Assembly (NCBI GenBank): GCA_018771605.1
Contig: CP076324.1
Location: forward strand, 496,001 to 560,000
DNA length: 64,000 bases
Reading direction: 5' to 3'
Source: Aquificota bacterium
GTDB lineage: Bacteria; Aquificota; Aquificia; Aquificales; Aquificaceae
Part shown: piece after piece, positions 9,984 through 20,255 of the stretch
Layout of the letters: every line of letters begins with the position of its first letter
Position numbering within the stretch: the first letter of the stretch is position 1
Position numbers and translations under genes: made by a program
The notes under the pieces: model-generated
Seen by the model: the letters and a program-made list of their open reading frames with translations, nothing else
Databases searched by the model: none
Told to the model about the DNA's origin: nothing

Positions 9984-10003
9984 ATATTATATCATGCTAA
10001 TAT
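9984..10003. promoter_or_regulatory. Candidate ArsR operator in divergent promoter
   Basis: Perfect inverted repeat ATATTA-N8-TAATAT in the 37-bp gap between arsR and the divergent membrane-protein gene. The minus-strand TATAAT (-10 of arsR) lies inside it. A repressor bound here would block both directions. The repeat and overlap are directly visible; binding by this ArsR protein is inference. Confidence 0.5.
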
Positions 10004-10418
10004 GGATAAATTACAACTTTATAGAAAAAGGTCAAAACAGCTTTACTATGCCTTTGTGCTTTCTCTTACCATAACCTTTTTGGCATGCCTTCCATTGTAT
10101 TTTTATTTTAAGTTGCCGGTCCATCCGGACCTTTCCCGTTCTATGTTCTTTTTCTTATCGGTTATGGGCCTTGCTATCTTACCTATTGGCTTGCTTATTA
10201 AAAAGAGGGCCTTCCCAGTAGATTCTTCCAAGGACCCATACTGGAGCTACACGGCCACTCGCAGATACTTCTGGCTATTCCTTTTATCTTTGGTGCCTTT
10301 TGCCTTTTCCTTTATTGTCTTTATAGTCTTTGCTTTGATTGAGGTGCTTCTGCTTGGATATGTGCTTAGCCTTTGTGGTTTAATATTAGTAAGACCAAAA
10401 GAGGAGGATGTGAGATGA
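10002..10418 (+). CDS. Small four-helix membrane protein, unknown
   Basis: The 138-residue product starts at ATG 10002. It has about four hydrophobic helices (residues about 15-38, 47-65, 88-108, 112-132) and short charged loops, ending in an RPKEEDVR tail. I do not recognise the family. It diverges from arsR across the candidate operator and overlaps the DUF465 gene by ATGA, so it heads a three-gene operon with DUF465 and YjbQ. Upstream ATGs in the frame run into arsR and are rejected. Confidence 0.65.
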   Translation: MDKLQLYRKRSKQLYYAFVLSLTITFLACLPLYFYFKLPVHPDLSRSMFFFLSVMGLAILPIGLLIKKRAFPVDSSKDPYWSYTATRRYFWLFLLSLVPFAFSFIVFIVFALIEVLLLGYVLSLCGLILVRPKEEDVR

Positions 10419-10639
10419 ACAGAGAAGAGATCATTCAAAAACTCTTACAGGAAAACAAGGAATTTAAGTATCACTATGAAAAGCACCATGAGCTTGATGC
10501 CAAGATTGATAAATTGGAAAAGCATCACCCAATGACCCATGAATTGGAAATGGAAATAGAGGCACTAAAAAAGGAAAGGCTTTATCATAGGGATATGATG
10601 GAGGCTATAATAAGCCAATATATGAAGGCGCACACATGA
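10415..10639 (+). CDS. DUF465 / YdcH-family small helical protein
   Basis: 74-residue, highly charged, His-rich coiled-coil protein with the DUF465 layout: N-terminal helix, linker HHPMTHELE, then [18 protein letters not shown]. The function of the family is unknown. The ATG at 10415 overlaps the previous stop (ATGA) and its own stop overlaps the next ATG, so three proteins are translationally coupled. Confidence 0.75.
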   Translation: MNREEIIQKLLQENKEFKYHYEKHHELDAKIDKLEKHHPMTHELEMEIEALKKERLYHRDMMEAIISQYMKAHT

Positions 10640-11049
10640 AGAGCCATACGACCTATCTTACCTTTCAAACCAAGAATAGAAGGGAACTTATAAGGATAAC
10701 GGAGGAGGTCAAAAGGATAGTGGAGGAGTCTGGCATAAGAGAAGGATTATGCCTTGTATCCTCTATGCACCTTACCGCCTCTGTGATAATCCAGGATGAT
10801 GAGGAGGGATTGCACCAGGATATATGGGAATGGCTTGAAAGGTTGGCACCCTTTAGAGAGGACTACAAACACCACAGGACGGGAGAAGACAACGGGGATG
10901 CTCACCTTAAGAACCTTCTTACCCATCTTCAGGTGGTGGTTCCTGTCACCAACGGCAAGCTGGACCTGGGGCCATGGCAGGAGATATTCTATGCGGAGTT
11001 TGACGGCCAAAGGAGGAAGAGGGTGGTGGTTAAAGTGATAGGGCTTTAA
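10636..11049 (+). CDS. YjbQ-family (UPF0047) secondary thiamine-phosphate synthase-like protein
   Basis: 137-residue protein with the YjbQ pattern: [32 protein letters not shown] (conserved His and Asp/Asn residues) and [16 protein letters not shown]. Some family members show weak thiamine-phosphate synthase activity, but the physiological role is not established. Coupled to DUF465 by ATGA; its end overlaps the convergent QueC-like gene by 20 nt. Confidence 0.85.
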   Translation: MKSHTTYLTFQTKNRRELIRITEEVKRIVEESGIREGLCLVSSMHLTASVIIQDDEEGLHQDIWEWLERLAPFREDYKHHRTGEDNGDAHLKNLLTHLQVVVPVTNGKLDLGPWQEIFYAEFDGQRRKRVVVKVIGL

Positions 11050-11638
11050 AGGCCTCCTCTCTTTCTTTGCACTTTTCACAGCGCCCGCAAGGGCTTATCT
11101 TACCTTTTGACCTTTTTGGGTTTATGCAGGAAAGGGTCCTTTCTAAAGGCACATCCTTTGAAAACTTGGCTATGACCTGGTGCTTTTCCATACCCATAAA
11201 AGGTGTTAAGATTTCAATCCCTGTAAGCCTTTGCAAGCTTCTCATATAGTCTAAGTTGTTATCATAAAAAGGGTAAATACCTAAGCTACCTATGGCTATG
11301 CTTTTTATACCTTTTAAAAGGGCGTAGTTGCTTGCAGGTGTTATAAGGTTTAGGTTTCTTAAGGGTATAAGAAGGTCCTTACTATGGCTTCTACTTTTCA
11401 CCTTTTCCGGGTTTGTGTAAAAGAGAATCCTTATTGGCATGAGGTTTTTATAGGTCCTTTTGGCATACTGCCAAAGCCTTTTGGCATTTTCCAGCTCAAC
11501 AGGTTCCCAAGGATAGCCAGCCCTCATATAAACCGGATAGACAAGCCAGCCTTTTTTTAGATAAAGGTACAAAAGGCATGTACTTTCCACCCCTCCACTA
11601 AAGAGGACTACAATTTTATGTGCATTCTCCCGATACAT
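11030..11638 (-). CDS. QueC-like PP-loop ATPase with variant loop
   Basis: 202-residue N-type ATP-pyrophosphatase resembling 7-cyano-7-deazaguanine synthase. It has a C-terminal Zn knuckle ([10 protein letters not shown]) but its PP-loop reads SGGVES instead of the usual SGGxDS, and it lacks much of QueC's middle region. A canonical queC lies at 32405, so this is a paralogue whose product may differ (another adenylation or amidation). Start ATG 11638 lies inside the end of the SDR gene (23-nt overlap); a TTG at 11653 is possible. It is cotranscribed with the pteridine-reductase-like SDR, which hints at pterin or deazapurine chemistry. Confidence 0.7.
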   Translation of the reverse strand: MYRENAHKIVVLFSGGVESTCLLYLYLKKGWLVYPVYMRAGYPWEPVELENAKRLWQYAKRTYKNLMPIRILFYTNPEKVKSRSHSKDLLIPLRNLNLITPASNYALLKGIKSIAIGSLGIYPFYDNNLDYMRSLQRLTGIEILTPFMGMEKHQVIAKFSKDVPLERTLSCINPKRSKGKISPCGRCEKCKEREEAFKALSL

Positions 11639-12347
11639 GTCTTCCACTGTCAAGGTTTATTATCTCCCCTGTCATGCTTTCCACCTCAAGGAGATAGTGG
11701 GTAAGCTTTATTACATCCTCCACAGATACAGGCCTTTTGAGTGGTGTTTTGTTTATGTACTCTTGCCACTTTTCTTGGGAAAAATCTGGTGGCTTTACAG
11801 TTGGTCCAAGGGCTATGGCGTTTACCAAGATATGGGGTGCCAGCTCCTTTGCCATCACTTTTACTGCCGTGTGGAGGGCGCCCTTTGCCACAAAGTATGC
11901 TGAATAATTCCTATAAGGTGTGGTGTTGGTAGCCCAATCTCCAAAGGCTATTATCCTACCTTTAATATCTCCTGTGTTTTTTAGCATCACAGGGTAAAGC
12001 TCCTTACAAAAGACCAAAAAGGCTTGGGCTATGGGTTTGAAGTGCTTATCTATATCTTCTTCCTTTAAGCTATCAAGGGGTGTGGCCTCATAGGGGCTTG
12101 CCAAGTGCAAAAAGGCATCCACTCCACCAAGCCTCTCAGAAAGCTCCCTTATTGCTCTTTCACAATCCTGCCAAAGGCTAAGGTCAGCCCTTACTCCAAA
12201 AACCCTTGGCCCAAACTCTTTTGAGAGGCTTTTATAAATATCTTCGGAAGTTTTATAAACAACTCCTACAGTCCAACCCTTTTCTAAGAGGCTTTTGGCT
12301 ACTTTATGTCCAATCCGCCTTATGCCCGTTATTATGGCTCTTTTCAT
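11616..12347 (-). CDS. Short-chain dehydrogenase/reductase, pteridine-reductase-like
   Basis: 243-residue Rossmann SDR. The cofactor loop TGIRRIG resembles the TGxxRRIG of FolM/PTR1-type NADPH-dependent pteridine reductases rather than the TGxxxGIG of common SDRs; the catalytic Tyr/Lys sit in AYFVAK. Likely substrate is a dihydropterin, by motif similarity only. A TATAAT on the minus strand (12357-12362) lies 9 nt before the ATG with no Shine-Dalgarno, suggesting a leaderless start. The QueC-like gene overlaps its 3' end. Confidence 0.75.
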   Translation of the reverse strand: MKRAIITGIRRIGHKVAKSLLEKGWTVGVVYKTSEDIYKSLSKEFGPRVFGVRADLSLWQDCERAIRELSERLGGVDAFLHLASPYEATPLDSLKEEDIDKHFKPIAQAFLVFCKELYPVMLKNTGDIKGRIIAFGDWATNTTPYRNYSAYFVAKGALHTAVKVMAKELAPHILVNAIALGPTVKPPDFSQEKWQEYINKTPLKRPVSVEDVIKLTHYLLEVESMTGEIINLDSGRHVSGECT

Positions 12348-12428
12348 CAGGTATTAATTATAGGCTTCTGCCTATGAGCCGATGGGATATTAATCAAGGT
12401 TTGTTAAAATAAACTCAGGGAGGGTGGC

Positions 12429-13325
12429 ATGCGCAAGCTTGCGACCTTTTTAGTAATGGGTTTTTTAATAAGCGCATGTTCGGAGAGGGCTGGGCTGGAA
12501 GTCCTTTGTAAGCTGGGTAGTGCAGAAGCTTGCTATAGTCTTGGAGTTATGTATTCGGAGGGTAAGGGGGTGCCACAGGATTATAAGAAGGCTGTGGAGT
12601 TTTATGAGAAAGCTTGTAATAAAAATATGGGCGAAGCCTGTTTAAACCTTGGAGTTATGTATGCAAGGGGACAGGGTGTTTTGGAGGATCGCAAAAAAGC
12701 CATGGAGCTTTTTGAAAGGGCTTGCCAGATGGACATAGGCTTGGCATGTAGAAACCTTGGGCTTATGTATGCAGAAGGCAAGGGAGTGCCAAAGGACTAT
12801 AAGAAGGCGAGCGAGCTTTATCAAAAGGCATGTGATAAGGGCGAAGCCATGGCTTGTATAAACCTTGGTGCAATGTATCAGGAAGGTAAGGGGGTTTTGA
12901 GGAACACAAGCAAGGCTATTGAGCTTTTTCAAAAGGCCTGTCAGATGGAAAGTGGCTTTGGGTGTTTATTGGTTGGTTATATGTATGCCGAGGGTATAGG
13001 GCTACCAAAGGATATGGAGAAGGCTAAGGAGTTTTATAGAAAGGCGTTGGAGCTGTCCAAAAGTTCTTGCGATAATGGTGATAAGTATGGGTGTTTTGTG
13101 CTTGGTTTTATGCATGAGGAGGGCTTGAGTGTTTCCAAAAACTACTTTAGGGCGGTGGAGTTTTATCAAAAGGCATGTGATCTGAGAAATGGTAGCGCAT
13201 GTAGAAAGCTTGCTTGGATGCATGCAAGAGGCTTAGGCACAAAGGCGGATAGTTCAAAGGCCTATGAGTATCTAAAAAAGGCTTGCGACCTTGGAGAGGA
13301 AGAAGCATGCAAGATGAAATTTTAA
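12429..13325 (+). CDS. Sel1-repeat lipoprotein, Hcp-like (cysteine-paired repeats)
   Basis: 298-residue protein with a lipoprotein signal (lipobox LISAC, Cys17) and about seven Sel1-like repeats of 36-40 residues. Each repeat has the pattern GxxxYxxGxGVxxDxxKAxxxYxKAC with two cysteines (for example EACLNLG and KACNK) spaced as in Helicobacter cysteine-rich proteins, where they form an intra-repeat disulfide. It is probably a periplasmic or outer-membrane-anchored protein-interaction scaffold. GGAGGGTGGC precedes the ATG. A small secreted Cys protein follows 16 nt downstream. Confidence 0.85.
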   Translation: MRKLATFLVMGFLISACSERAGLEVLCKLGSAEACYSLGVMYSEGKGVPQDYKKAVEFYEKACNKNMGEACLNLGVMYARGQGVLEDRKKAMELFERACQMDIGLACRNLGLMYAEGKGVPKDYKKASELYQKACDKGEAMACINLGAMYQEGKGVLRNTSKAIELFQKACQMESGFGCLLVGYMYAEGIGLPKDMEKAKEFYRKALELSKSSCDNGDKYGCFVLGFMHEEGLSVSKNYFRAVEFYQKACDLRNGSACRKLAWMHARGLGTKADSSKAYEYLKKACDLGEEEACKMKF

Positions 13326-13341
13326 TAAGGAGGTGTAAGCC

Positions 13342-13581
13342 ATGAGGGTGTTTGGGGTTTTTGCCTTGTTTGGTCTTTTGTTTTTGGGTGGGGTCTCCTA
13401 TGCCAAGGACCCATTTCCGCCAAAGCCATCAAAGGTGCCGGGTCAAATTAGGTGCAATACCAGATGTATTAACGATATGTGCTGGCGCACCTATGATGAT
13501 GGAAGGAGTGTAAAGTTTAGAGCCAGACCAAAGTGGGACCCATTCCAACAGCGATGGGTCTTTGACCCAGGACCTTGTTAA
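13342..13581 (+). CDS. Small secreted cysteine-containing protein, unknown
   Basis: 79 residues: signal peptide about 1-21 (cleavage after VSYA), then a short basic domain with cysteines in RCNTRCINDMCW and a terminal Cys. I do not recognise the family. AAGGAGGTG lies well before the ATG, and the gene directly follows the Hcp-like lipoprotein, so the two are probably exported together. The even number of cysteines (4) suggests two disulfides. Confidence 0.7.
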   Translation: MRVFGVFALFGLLFLGGVSYAKDPFPPKPSKVPGQIRCNTRCINDMCWRTYDDGRSVKFRARPKWDPFQQRWVFDPGPC

Positions 13582-13722
13582 TAGGAATATTATTTTCTGC
13601 GGGTATGCTTCGGCGTGCCACCACAAAGGCATTTTAGATTTTTAACAGGTAGTATGAGAAGTTTATCTTCTGGGGGCATGCCACTATCAATTTTTACTAA
13701 AAATAAACTTAGACAATTAAAC

Positions 13723-13789
13723 GTAGGGGCACGCTGATGCGTGCCATAAAAAATATAAAAAGAAAGGGCACAGTGCACCGTGCCCCTAC
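13723..13789. repeat. Composite palindromic (REP/BIME-like) element
   Basis: Perfect 11-bp inverted arms GTAGGGGCACG (13723-13733) and CGTGCCCCTAC (13779-13789) enclose two smaller hairpins: GGCACGC-TGAT-GCGTGCC (13728-13745) and GGGCAC-N8-GTGCCC (13766-13785). It resembles widely dispersed GTAGGGGCACG-type palindromes of bacteria. It could act as a terminator/stability element or a nuclease-processed mobile repeat. Confidence 0.7.
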
Positions 13790-13795
13790 AAAAGG

Positions 13796-13852
13796 GAATT
13801 TCTCACCCAGCGTGTATTTTTGCAAAAAATAAATGAGACAAGCAATGTAGGG
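13796..13852 (-). repeat. Dispersed repeat copy 1 (TIR-like 20-mer plus 26-mer)
   Basis: Positions 13796-13815 are the exact reverse complement of 63301-63320 (ACACGCTGGGTGAGAAATTC). The adjoining 26 nt ending at 13850 match 63374-63399 exactly in reverse complement. The 20-mer is also nearly the terminal repeat of the IS at 58133-58788. Confidence 0.8.
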
Positions 13853-13955
13853 ACACGCTGACGCGTGCTATAAAAAAAGTCCAAAAGGATGAATTTCTAT
13901 TAAGGCGCTGAAATGTTATAATTTTAGTCATACCTTTGAAAAAGGAGGTTTGAGA

Positions 13956-15254
13956 ATGAACCTTTATGAGTATGAGGCTTATGAAAAGCTATTTAAAAAG
14001 TATGGCGTGCCAACGCCAAGGTTTATGTTTGGCGACCACTTGAGCGATGATATTGTTAGCTTTATCAATCAATTGGGGGAATGTGTAATAAAATCTCAGG
14101 TGCTTGTGGGAAAAAGGGGGAAGGCTGGCGCTGTAAAGCTGTGTAAAAGCCCAGAGGAAGCCATAGAGACCTTTAACGCACTGCTTAATTACCCTGTTTA
14201 TGGCGAGATGCCCGTGGGCCTTTTGGTTACAGAAAAGGCAAACATACTAAAGGAGCTATATGCCTCCATAACCTACTCTACAGAGGTAAGGGCGCCTGTT
14301 TTGACCTTGAGCCTTGAAGGTGGAATGGACATAGAGGAGGTCCCACCAGAAAAGGTAAAAAGCTGGGTAATAGACCCAATAAAAGGCCTATACCCCCACA
14401 TGGTAAGGAACTACCTCCTTGAGCTTGGCTTTCCAAAAGAATACATGGGAGTCTTAAGGGAGCTATCAGAAGTTATAGCCAATATGTGGAGGGCCTTTTG
14501 GGAGGCAGAAGCCAGACTCTTGGAGATAAACCCACTTGCCATATGCGATGTGGGAGGAAAGCAAAAGGTTCTGGCCCTTGACGCAGTGGTAACCATAGAC
14601 GATGATGCAAGCATACCACCAGCCAAGATATACGGCGTAAGGACAGCCATGAAGAGGCCACCCACAGAAAGGGAGATAGAAGCCTCTCTCATAGATAGGG
14701 ATGACCACAGAGGAAAGGCTGGCTCCTATGTGGAGGTGGATGGTGATATTGCCATGATGACCTTTGGCGGTGGGGGTTCAACGGTTACCATAGAGACCAC
14801 CTACGCCATCGGCCTAAGGCCTGCCAACTTTACCGACATAGGAGGAAATCCACCGGCGGAAAAAATGTATAAGATAACACGCATAATTCTCTCAAAGCCC
14901 GGCCTTAGGGGAGTTTTGGTATGCGGTGGAACGGCCAACAACACAAGGATTGATGTAACCTTGGGTGAAGGCGTGGCAAACGCCATAAGGGACCTCTACA
15001 AGGAAGGAAAGCTAAACCCCAACTGGATATGGGTGGTGCGTAGAAATGGGCCGGAGGCCGAAAAAGGCCTTAGGATGCTATATGAGGCCATGAAAGAATG
15101 CGGTGTGAAGGCGGAGATATACGACTCTTCCCTGCCCTTGACAGAGGCGCCAATAAGGCTAAAGGAACTCCTTGACAGGTGTGAAGCACTTCAAAGGGAA
15201 TCTCAAGAGGATAGACACCTAACAGAAGAACAAGCAAAGGATATGGGGCTTTAA
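13956..15254 (+). CDS. ccsA: Citryl-CoA synthetase large subunit (SucC/ATP-citrate-lyase-like)
   Basis: 432-residue ATP-grasp acyl-CoA synthetase subunit. It is longer than succinyl-CoA synthetase beta (about 385) and shows features of the citrate branch: FIKSQV-like N-terminus (VIKSQVLVGKRGKAG), LEINPLA, and GGGGSTVTIETTYAIG with the conserved ANFTDIGGNPPAEK. In Hydrogenobacter and Aquifex, CcsA with CcsB activates citrate to citryl-CoA in the reductive TCA cycle, replacing one-step ATP citrate lyase. ATG 13956 follows AAAGGAGG at 7 nt; the TTG at 13950 is too close. No ccsB or ccl is adjacent. An ordinary SucC is the main alternative. Confidence 0.75.
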   Translation: MNLYEYEAYEKLFKKYGVPTPRFMFGDHLSDDIVSFINQLGECVIKSQVLVGKRGKAGAVKLCKSPEEAIETFNALLNYPVYGEMPVGLLVTEKANILKELYASITYSTEVRAPVLTLSLEGGMDIEEVPPEKVKSWVIDPIKGLYPHMVRNYLLELGFPKEYMGVLRELSEVIANMWRAFWEAEARLLEINPLAICDVGGKQKVLALDAVVTIDDDASIPPAKIYGVRTAMKRPPTEREIEASLIDRDDHRGKAGSYVEVDGDIAMMTFGGGGSTVTIETTYAIGLRPANFTDIGGNPPAEKMYKITRIILSKPGLRGVLVCGGTANNTRIDVTLGEGVANAIRDLYKEGKLNPNWIWVVRRNGPEAEKGLRMLYEAMKECGVKAEIYDSSLPLTEAPIRLKELLDRCEALQRESQEDRHLTEEQAKDMGL

Positions 15255-15267
15255 GCCCCTTTTTTTA
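15245..15267 (+). terminator. Rho-independent terminator overlapping ccsA stop
   Basis: GGGGCTTTAAGCCCC hairpin (15245-15259) followed by a run of T. The ccsA TAA stop codon lies in its loop. It separates ccsA from the convergent tRNA-Ala gene 5 nt later. Confidence 0.8.
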
Positions 15268-15271
15268 TTTT

Positions 15272-15346
15272 TGGTGGAGCGGAGGGGATTTGAACCCCCG
15301 GCCTCCTACACGCCAAGCAGGCGCTCTCCCACTGAGCTACCGCCCC
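15272..15346 (-). tRNA. tRNA-Ala (anticodon GGC)
   Basis: Full cloverleaf on the minus strand: acceptor GGGGCGG/CCGCTCC with the G3-U70 wobble that marks alanine tRNAs, D arm TAGCTCAGTGGGAGAGC, anticodon stem CCTGC/GTAGG with loop TTGGCGT (anticodon GGC), T arm GGTTCAAATCC and an encoded CCA. 75 nt. Confidence 0.95.
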
Positions 15347-15362
15347 TACGGTAATTAATATT

Positions 15363-15506
15363 TTAATGCATTTTTTGCTTTGTGTCAAAGGCTTTTTTAT
15401 AGATCTCCAGCCTAAGCCTTAGGGCTTTTCTCTTCTTTTCCCTCTCTTCTTTGAATACTTTAATAGCCTCCTTTTTAAGAGCTGTGTATAGGTCCAGCAT
15501 GGCCAT
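15363..15506 (-). CDS. 47-residue basic helical protein overlapping miaB end
   Basis: An ATG at 15506 preceded by GGAGGTAAAAC opens a 47-residue, strongly charged helical peptide (KKEAIKVFKEEREKKRKA) ending at 15363. It overlaps the last 32 nt of miaB in another frame and precedes tRNA-Ala on the same strand. The good ribosome site and helix-like composition support it. I recognise no family. Confidence 0.55.
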   Translation of the reverse strand: MAMLDLYTALKKEAIKVFKEEREKKRKALRLRLEIYKKAFDTKQKMH

Positions 15507-16812
15507 GTTTTACCTCCAAAAGCTCACATTCCATATTAAAAGGTTTGGAGTTTATCACCCTAACCTTTACTATGCTTCCAAGGAGGCTTTCATCTCCTTT
15601 TAGGCTTGCCCACCTGTTTGTCCTCGTCCTTCCAATGAGCCTTCCTTCTTCGTAGCTTTCAATAAGCACCTCCTGCTCTGTCCCTTCGTAGGACTTGGCT
15701 ATCTCACCAAGTATTTTCTTTTGAAGCTCTAAGAGCCTTGTCATCCTTTGAGCTTTTATCTCATCTGGCACTTGCCCTTCCATGGAGTAGGCTGGTGTGT
15801 CTGGCCTTGGAGAGTATTTAAAGGAAAAGACCTGTTCAAACCTAACCTTTTCCAAAACATCAAGCGTATCCTCAAAGTCCTCTTCCGTTTCTGTAGGAAA
15901 GCCCACTATTATGTCTGTGGAGAAGGTTATACCCTTTACATAGTGCCTTAACATGTCTATCTTCTCAAGGTATTCTTCCTTTGTATAACCCCTGTCCATA
16001 AGCCTTAGTATCCTTGTAGAACCGGATTGCACCGGAAGGTGGATATGCTCGCACACTTGAGGGATTTCTCCCATAGCCTTTGCAATGTTTTCTGTTAGGT
16101 CCCTTGGATGTCCTGTGGTGAACCTTATCCTTTCCACTCCCGGCACTTCTGCCACCCTGTAAAGAAGTTCTTCAAAGGGTATGCCAAGGTCTTGGCCCCA
16201 TGCGGTCACGTTTTGGCCAAGAAGATGTATCTCCTTTACGCCATCTTCTACAAGGAACTTTACCTCAGAAAGGATACTTTCCAAGCTTCTTGACCTCTGC
16301 CTTCCCCTCGTTTTTGGCACAACGCAGTAGGTGCAGTTCTTATCACAACCCTTCATAACGGTCACATAAGCACAAAACTGGTTATCTCTTACAGTAGGAT
16401 ATTCCCAAAGCTTATCCTCATCCTCCGGTGGGTTTTCCAAAATGGCTATTGCCTTGTAGCCAGCTTGAGCCTGATGGATAAGCTCTGGAAGCTGGTGCAT
16501 GTTAAAGCTGGAAAACATTATGTCTACCATAGGAGCCTTTTGAATAAGCTCCTCTCCCATCCTTTGGACAAGGCACCCACATACACCAATAAGGGCGTTG
16601 GGGTTTCTTTCTTTTATCTTTTTATATTCACCCAAATGAGAATAGACCTTTTGGTCTGGCTTTTCTCTAATGGTGCATGTGTTTATAAGGATTAGGTCAG
16701 CTTCTTCCCAGCTTTTGGCAGGCTCATAGCCCATGCTTTGGAGTATGCCCCTAAGCCTTTCCGAGTCGTTAAAGTTCATCTGGCATCCAAAGGTCTTTAT
16801 GTAGTACTTCAT
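15475..16812 (-). CDS. miaB: tRNA methylthiotransferase MiaB
   Basis: Radical SAM enzyme converting i6A37 to ms2i6A37 in tRNAs. The 445-residue protein has the N-terminal UPF0004 cysteines (FGCQMNFND, NTCTIREK, CGCLVQR), the radical SAM motif CDKNCTYC (CxxxCxxC) and a C-terminal TRAM domain. ATG 16812 (KYYIKTFGCQ context) is preferred over the GTG at 16830, which lies in a palindrome and adds non-family residues. The start is 18 nt from the divergent KaiC-like gene, with no Shine-Dalgarno; a minus-strand TAAATT lies 8 nt upstream. Confidence 0.94.
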   Translation of the reverse strand: MKYYIKTFGCQMNFNDSERLRGILQSMGYEPAKSWEEADLILINTCTIREKPDQKVYSHLGEYKKIKERNPNALIGVCGCLVQRMGEELIQKAPMVDIMFSSFNMHQLPELIHQAQAGYKAIAILENPPEDEDKLWEYPTVRDNQFCAYVTVMKGCDKNCTYCVVPKTRGRQRSRSLESILSEVKFLVEDGVKEIHLLGQNVTAWGQDLGIPFEELLYRVAEVPGVERIRFTTGHPRDLTENIAKAMGEIPQVCEHIHLPVQSGSTRILRLMDRGYTKEEYLEKIDMLRHYVKGITFSTDIIVGFPTETEEDFEDTLDVLEKVRFEQVFSFKYSPRPDTPAYSMEGQVPDEIKAQRMTRLLELQKKILGEIAKSYEGTEQEVLIESYEEGRLIGRTRTNRWASLKGDESLLGSIVKVRVINSKPFNMECELLEVKHGHAGPIHSS

Positions 16813-16813
16813 A

Positions 16814-16830
16814 GTGATAAAATTTATCAC
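16814..16830. promoter_or_regulatory. 17-bp palindrome between divergent start codons
   Basis: GTGATAAAATTTATCAC is a perfect palindrome around one base. It fills the entire gap between the miaB ATG (16812) and the KaiC-like ATG (16831). It contains a -10-like TAAAAT (16818-16823) for the plus gene and TAAATT (minus, 16826-16821) for miaB, each 7-8 nt before its start. It could be both a bidirectional leaderless promoter core and an operator. Confidence 0.55.
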
Positions 16831-18955
<2,125 letters not shown>

Positions 18956-18956
<1 letters not shown>

Positions 18957-20254
18957 TGTTAAGCTTTGAGGACCTTTTGAAAAAGAAGGAAAGTTTATGC
19001 GTAGTGGGGCTTGGTTATGTAGGTCTTCCATTGGCAGTAGCCTTTGCCAAACATTTTAGAGTTATAGGCTTTGATAAAAATACCAAAAGGGTGCAAGAGC
19101 TAAAAGAGGGTATAGACAGAACTGGACAGGTACCAAAAGAGGAGTTAAAGGAAGTAGATATTAAATTTACCAGCGACGAGAAAGATATAGGAGAGGCAAG
19201 GTTTATAGTGATCGCGGTTCCTACACCGGTTGATAAACTAAAGGACCCAGACCTTTCCTTTCTTAAGCTGGCTTCTGCCACCGTTGGAAGGAATATGAAA
19301 AGGGGGTCTGTGGTTGTGTATGAATCTACCGTATATCCGGGTGCTACAGAAGAGGTGTGCGTACCCATACTGGAAAAGGAAAGTGGGCTTGTTTGGAAAA
19401 AAGATTTCTTCGTAGGCTACTCACCAGAAAGGATAAACCCCGGAGACAAGGAGCATACTTTGGAAAAGATAGTAAAGGTGGTGGCTGGAGATACTCCAGA
19501 AACCTTAGAACTTTTGGCTTCTGTGTATGGTAAGATTATAAGCGTAGGAATTTACAAAGCCAAGGATATTAGAACTGCCGAGGCTGCCAAGGTAATAGAG
19601 AATATACAAAGGGATATAAACATAGCTTTGATGAATGAGCTTGCCATGCTTTTTGAAAAGCTTGGCCTTGATACAAAGAGCGTTTTGGAAGCTGCATCCA
19701 CCAAATGGAACTTCTTAAGGTTTGAACCCGGGCTTGTGGGTGGCCACTGCATTCCAGTAGACCCTTACTATTTAGCTCACAAGGCCCAACAGGTAGGCTA
19801 TATACCAAGGCTTATACTTGCAGGAAGGGGAATAAACGAGGAAGTGCCTTCCTTTATTGCCAAGCAAACCATAAAAATGCTAACTAAGGCTGGTAAGATG
19901 AAGGTAGGGGCAAAGGCCATAATCTTTGGTTTGGCTTTTAAAGAAAACGTGCCAGATATAAGGAACAGCAAGGTTTATGACCTATACAGAGAGCTAAAAG
20001 ATTTTGGCTTGGATGTGTACATATACGACCCTCTTGTAGACCCGGAAGAAGCTTATGAAGAATACGGCCTTGAGGTTCTCAAGAACCCAAGGGAAAAGGC
20101 TCCCTACCATGTAGCCATTTTGGCAGTCAAACACAAGGTGTTTTTGGAAAAGCCTGTGGAATGGTATAAAGAACTCATCACGGAACCATGTGTTTTTATA
20201 GATGTAAAGGGCGTTTATCCAATGGAAGGCAAATGCCTATATTGGAGGCTTTAG
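18956..20254 (+). CDS. UDP-sugar 6-dehydrogenase (TviB/WbpO-like)
   Basis: 432-residue member of the UDP-glucose/GDP-mannose dehydrogenase family. N-terminal NAD motif GLGYVGLPLA, the middle AEAAKVIENIQRDINIALMNE helix and catalytic Cys in GGHCIPVDPYYL are present. The similarity is to UDP-GalNAc/ManNAc dehydrogenases (VGYSPERINPGD), which make uronic acids for capsule or O-antigen. ATG 18956 overlaps the ahcY stop (TAATG). The next two genes (deacetylase, glycosyltransferase) are convergent but fit surface polysaccharide work. Exact sugar substrate is not determinable. Confidence 0.88.
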
Positions 20255-20255
20255 A

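Larger units (their letters stand above)
13582..13949. repeat. Intergenic block of palindromic and IS-end-like repeats
   Basis: A 368-bp stretch without a convincing gene. It holds two diverged copies of an about 65-nt unit (about 13685-13750 and 13811-13876), each with an A+T-rich lead and a hairpin of type GCACGC-TGAT-GCGTGC, a composite palindrome (13723-13789), and a 20-mer plus 26-mer found again upstream of secA. The ccsA ribosome site AAAGGAGG is at its right edge. Confidence 0.7.

Noticed and set aside
13582-13949. CRISPR array
   Set aside because: Repeats are palindromic, unequal and unevenly spaced, with no cas genes nearby.
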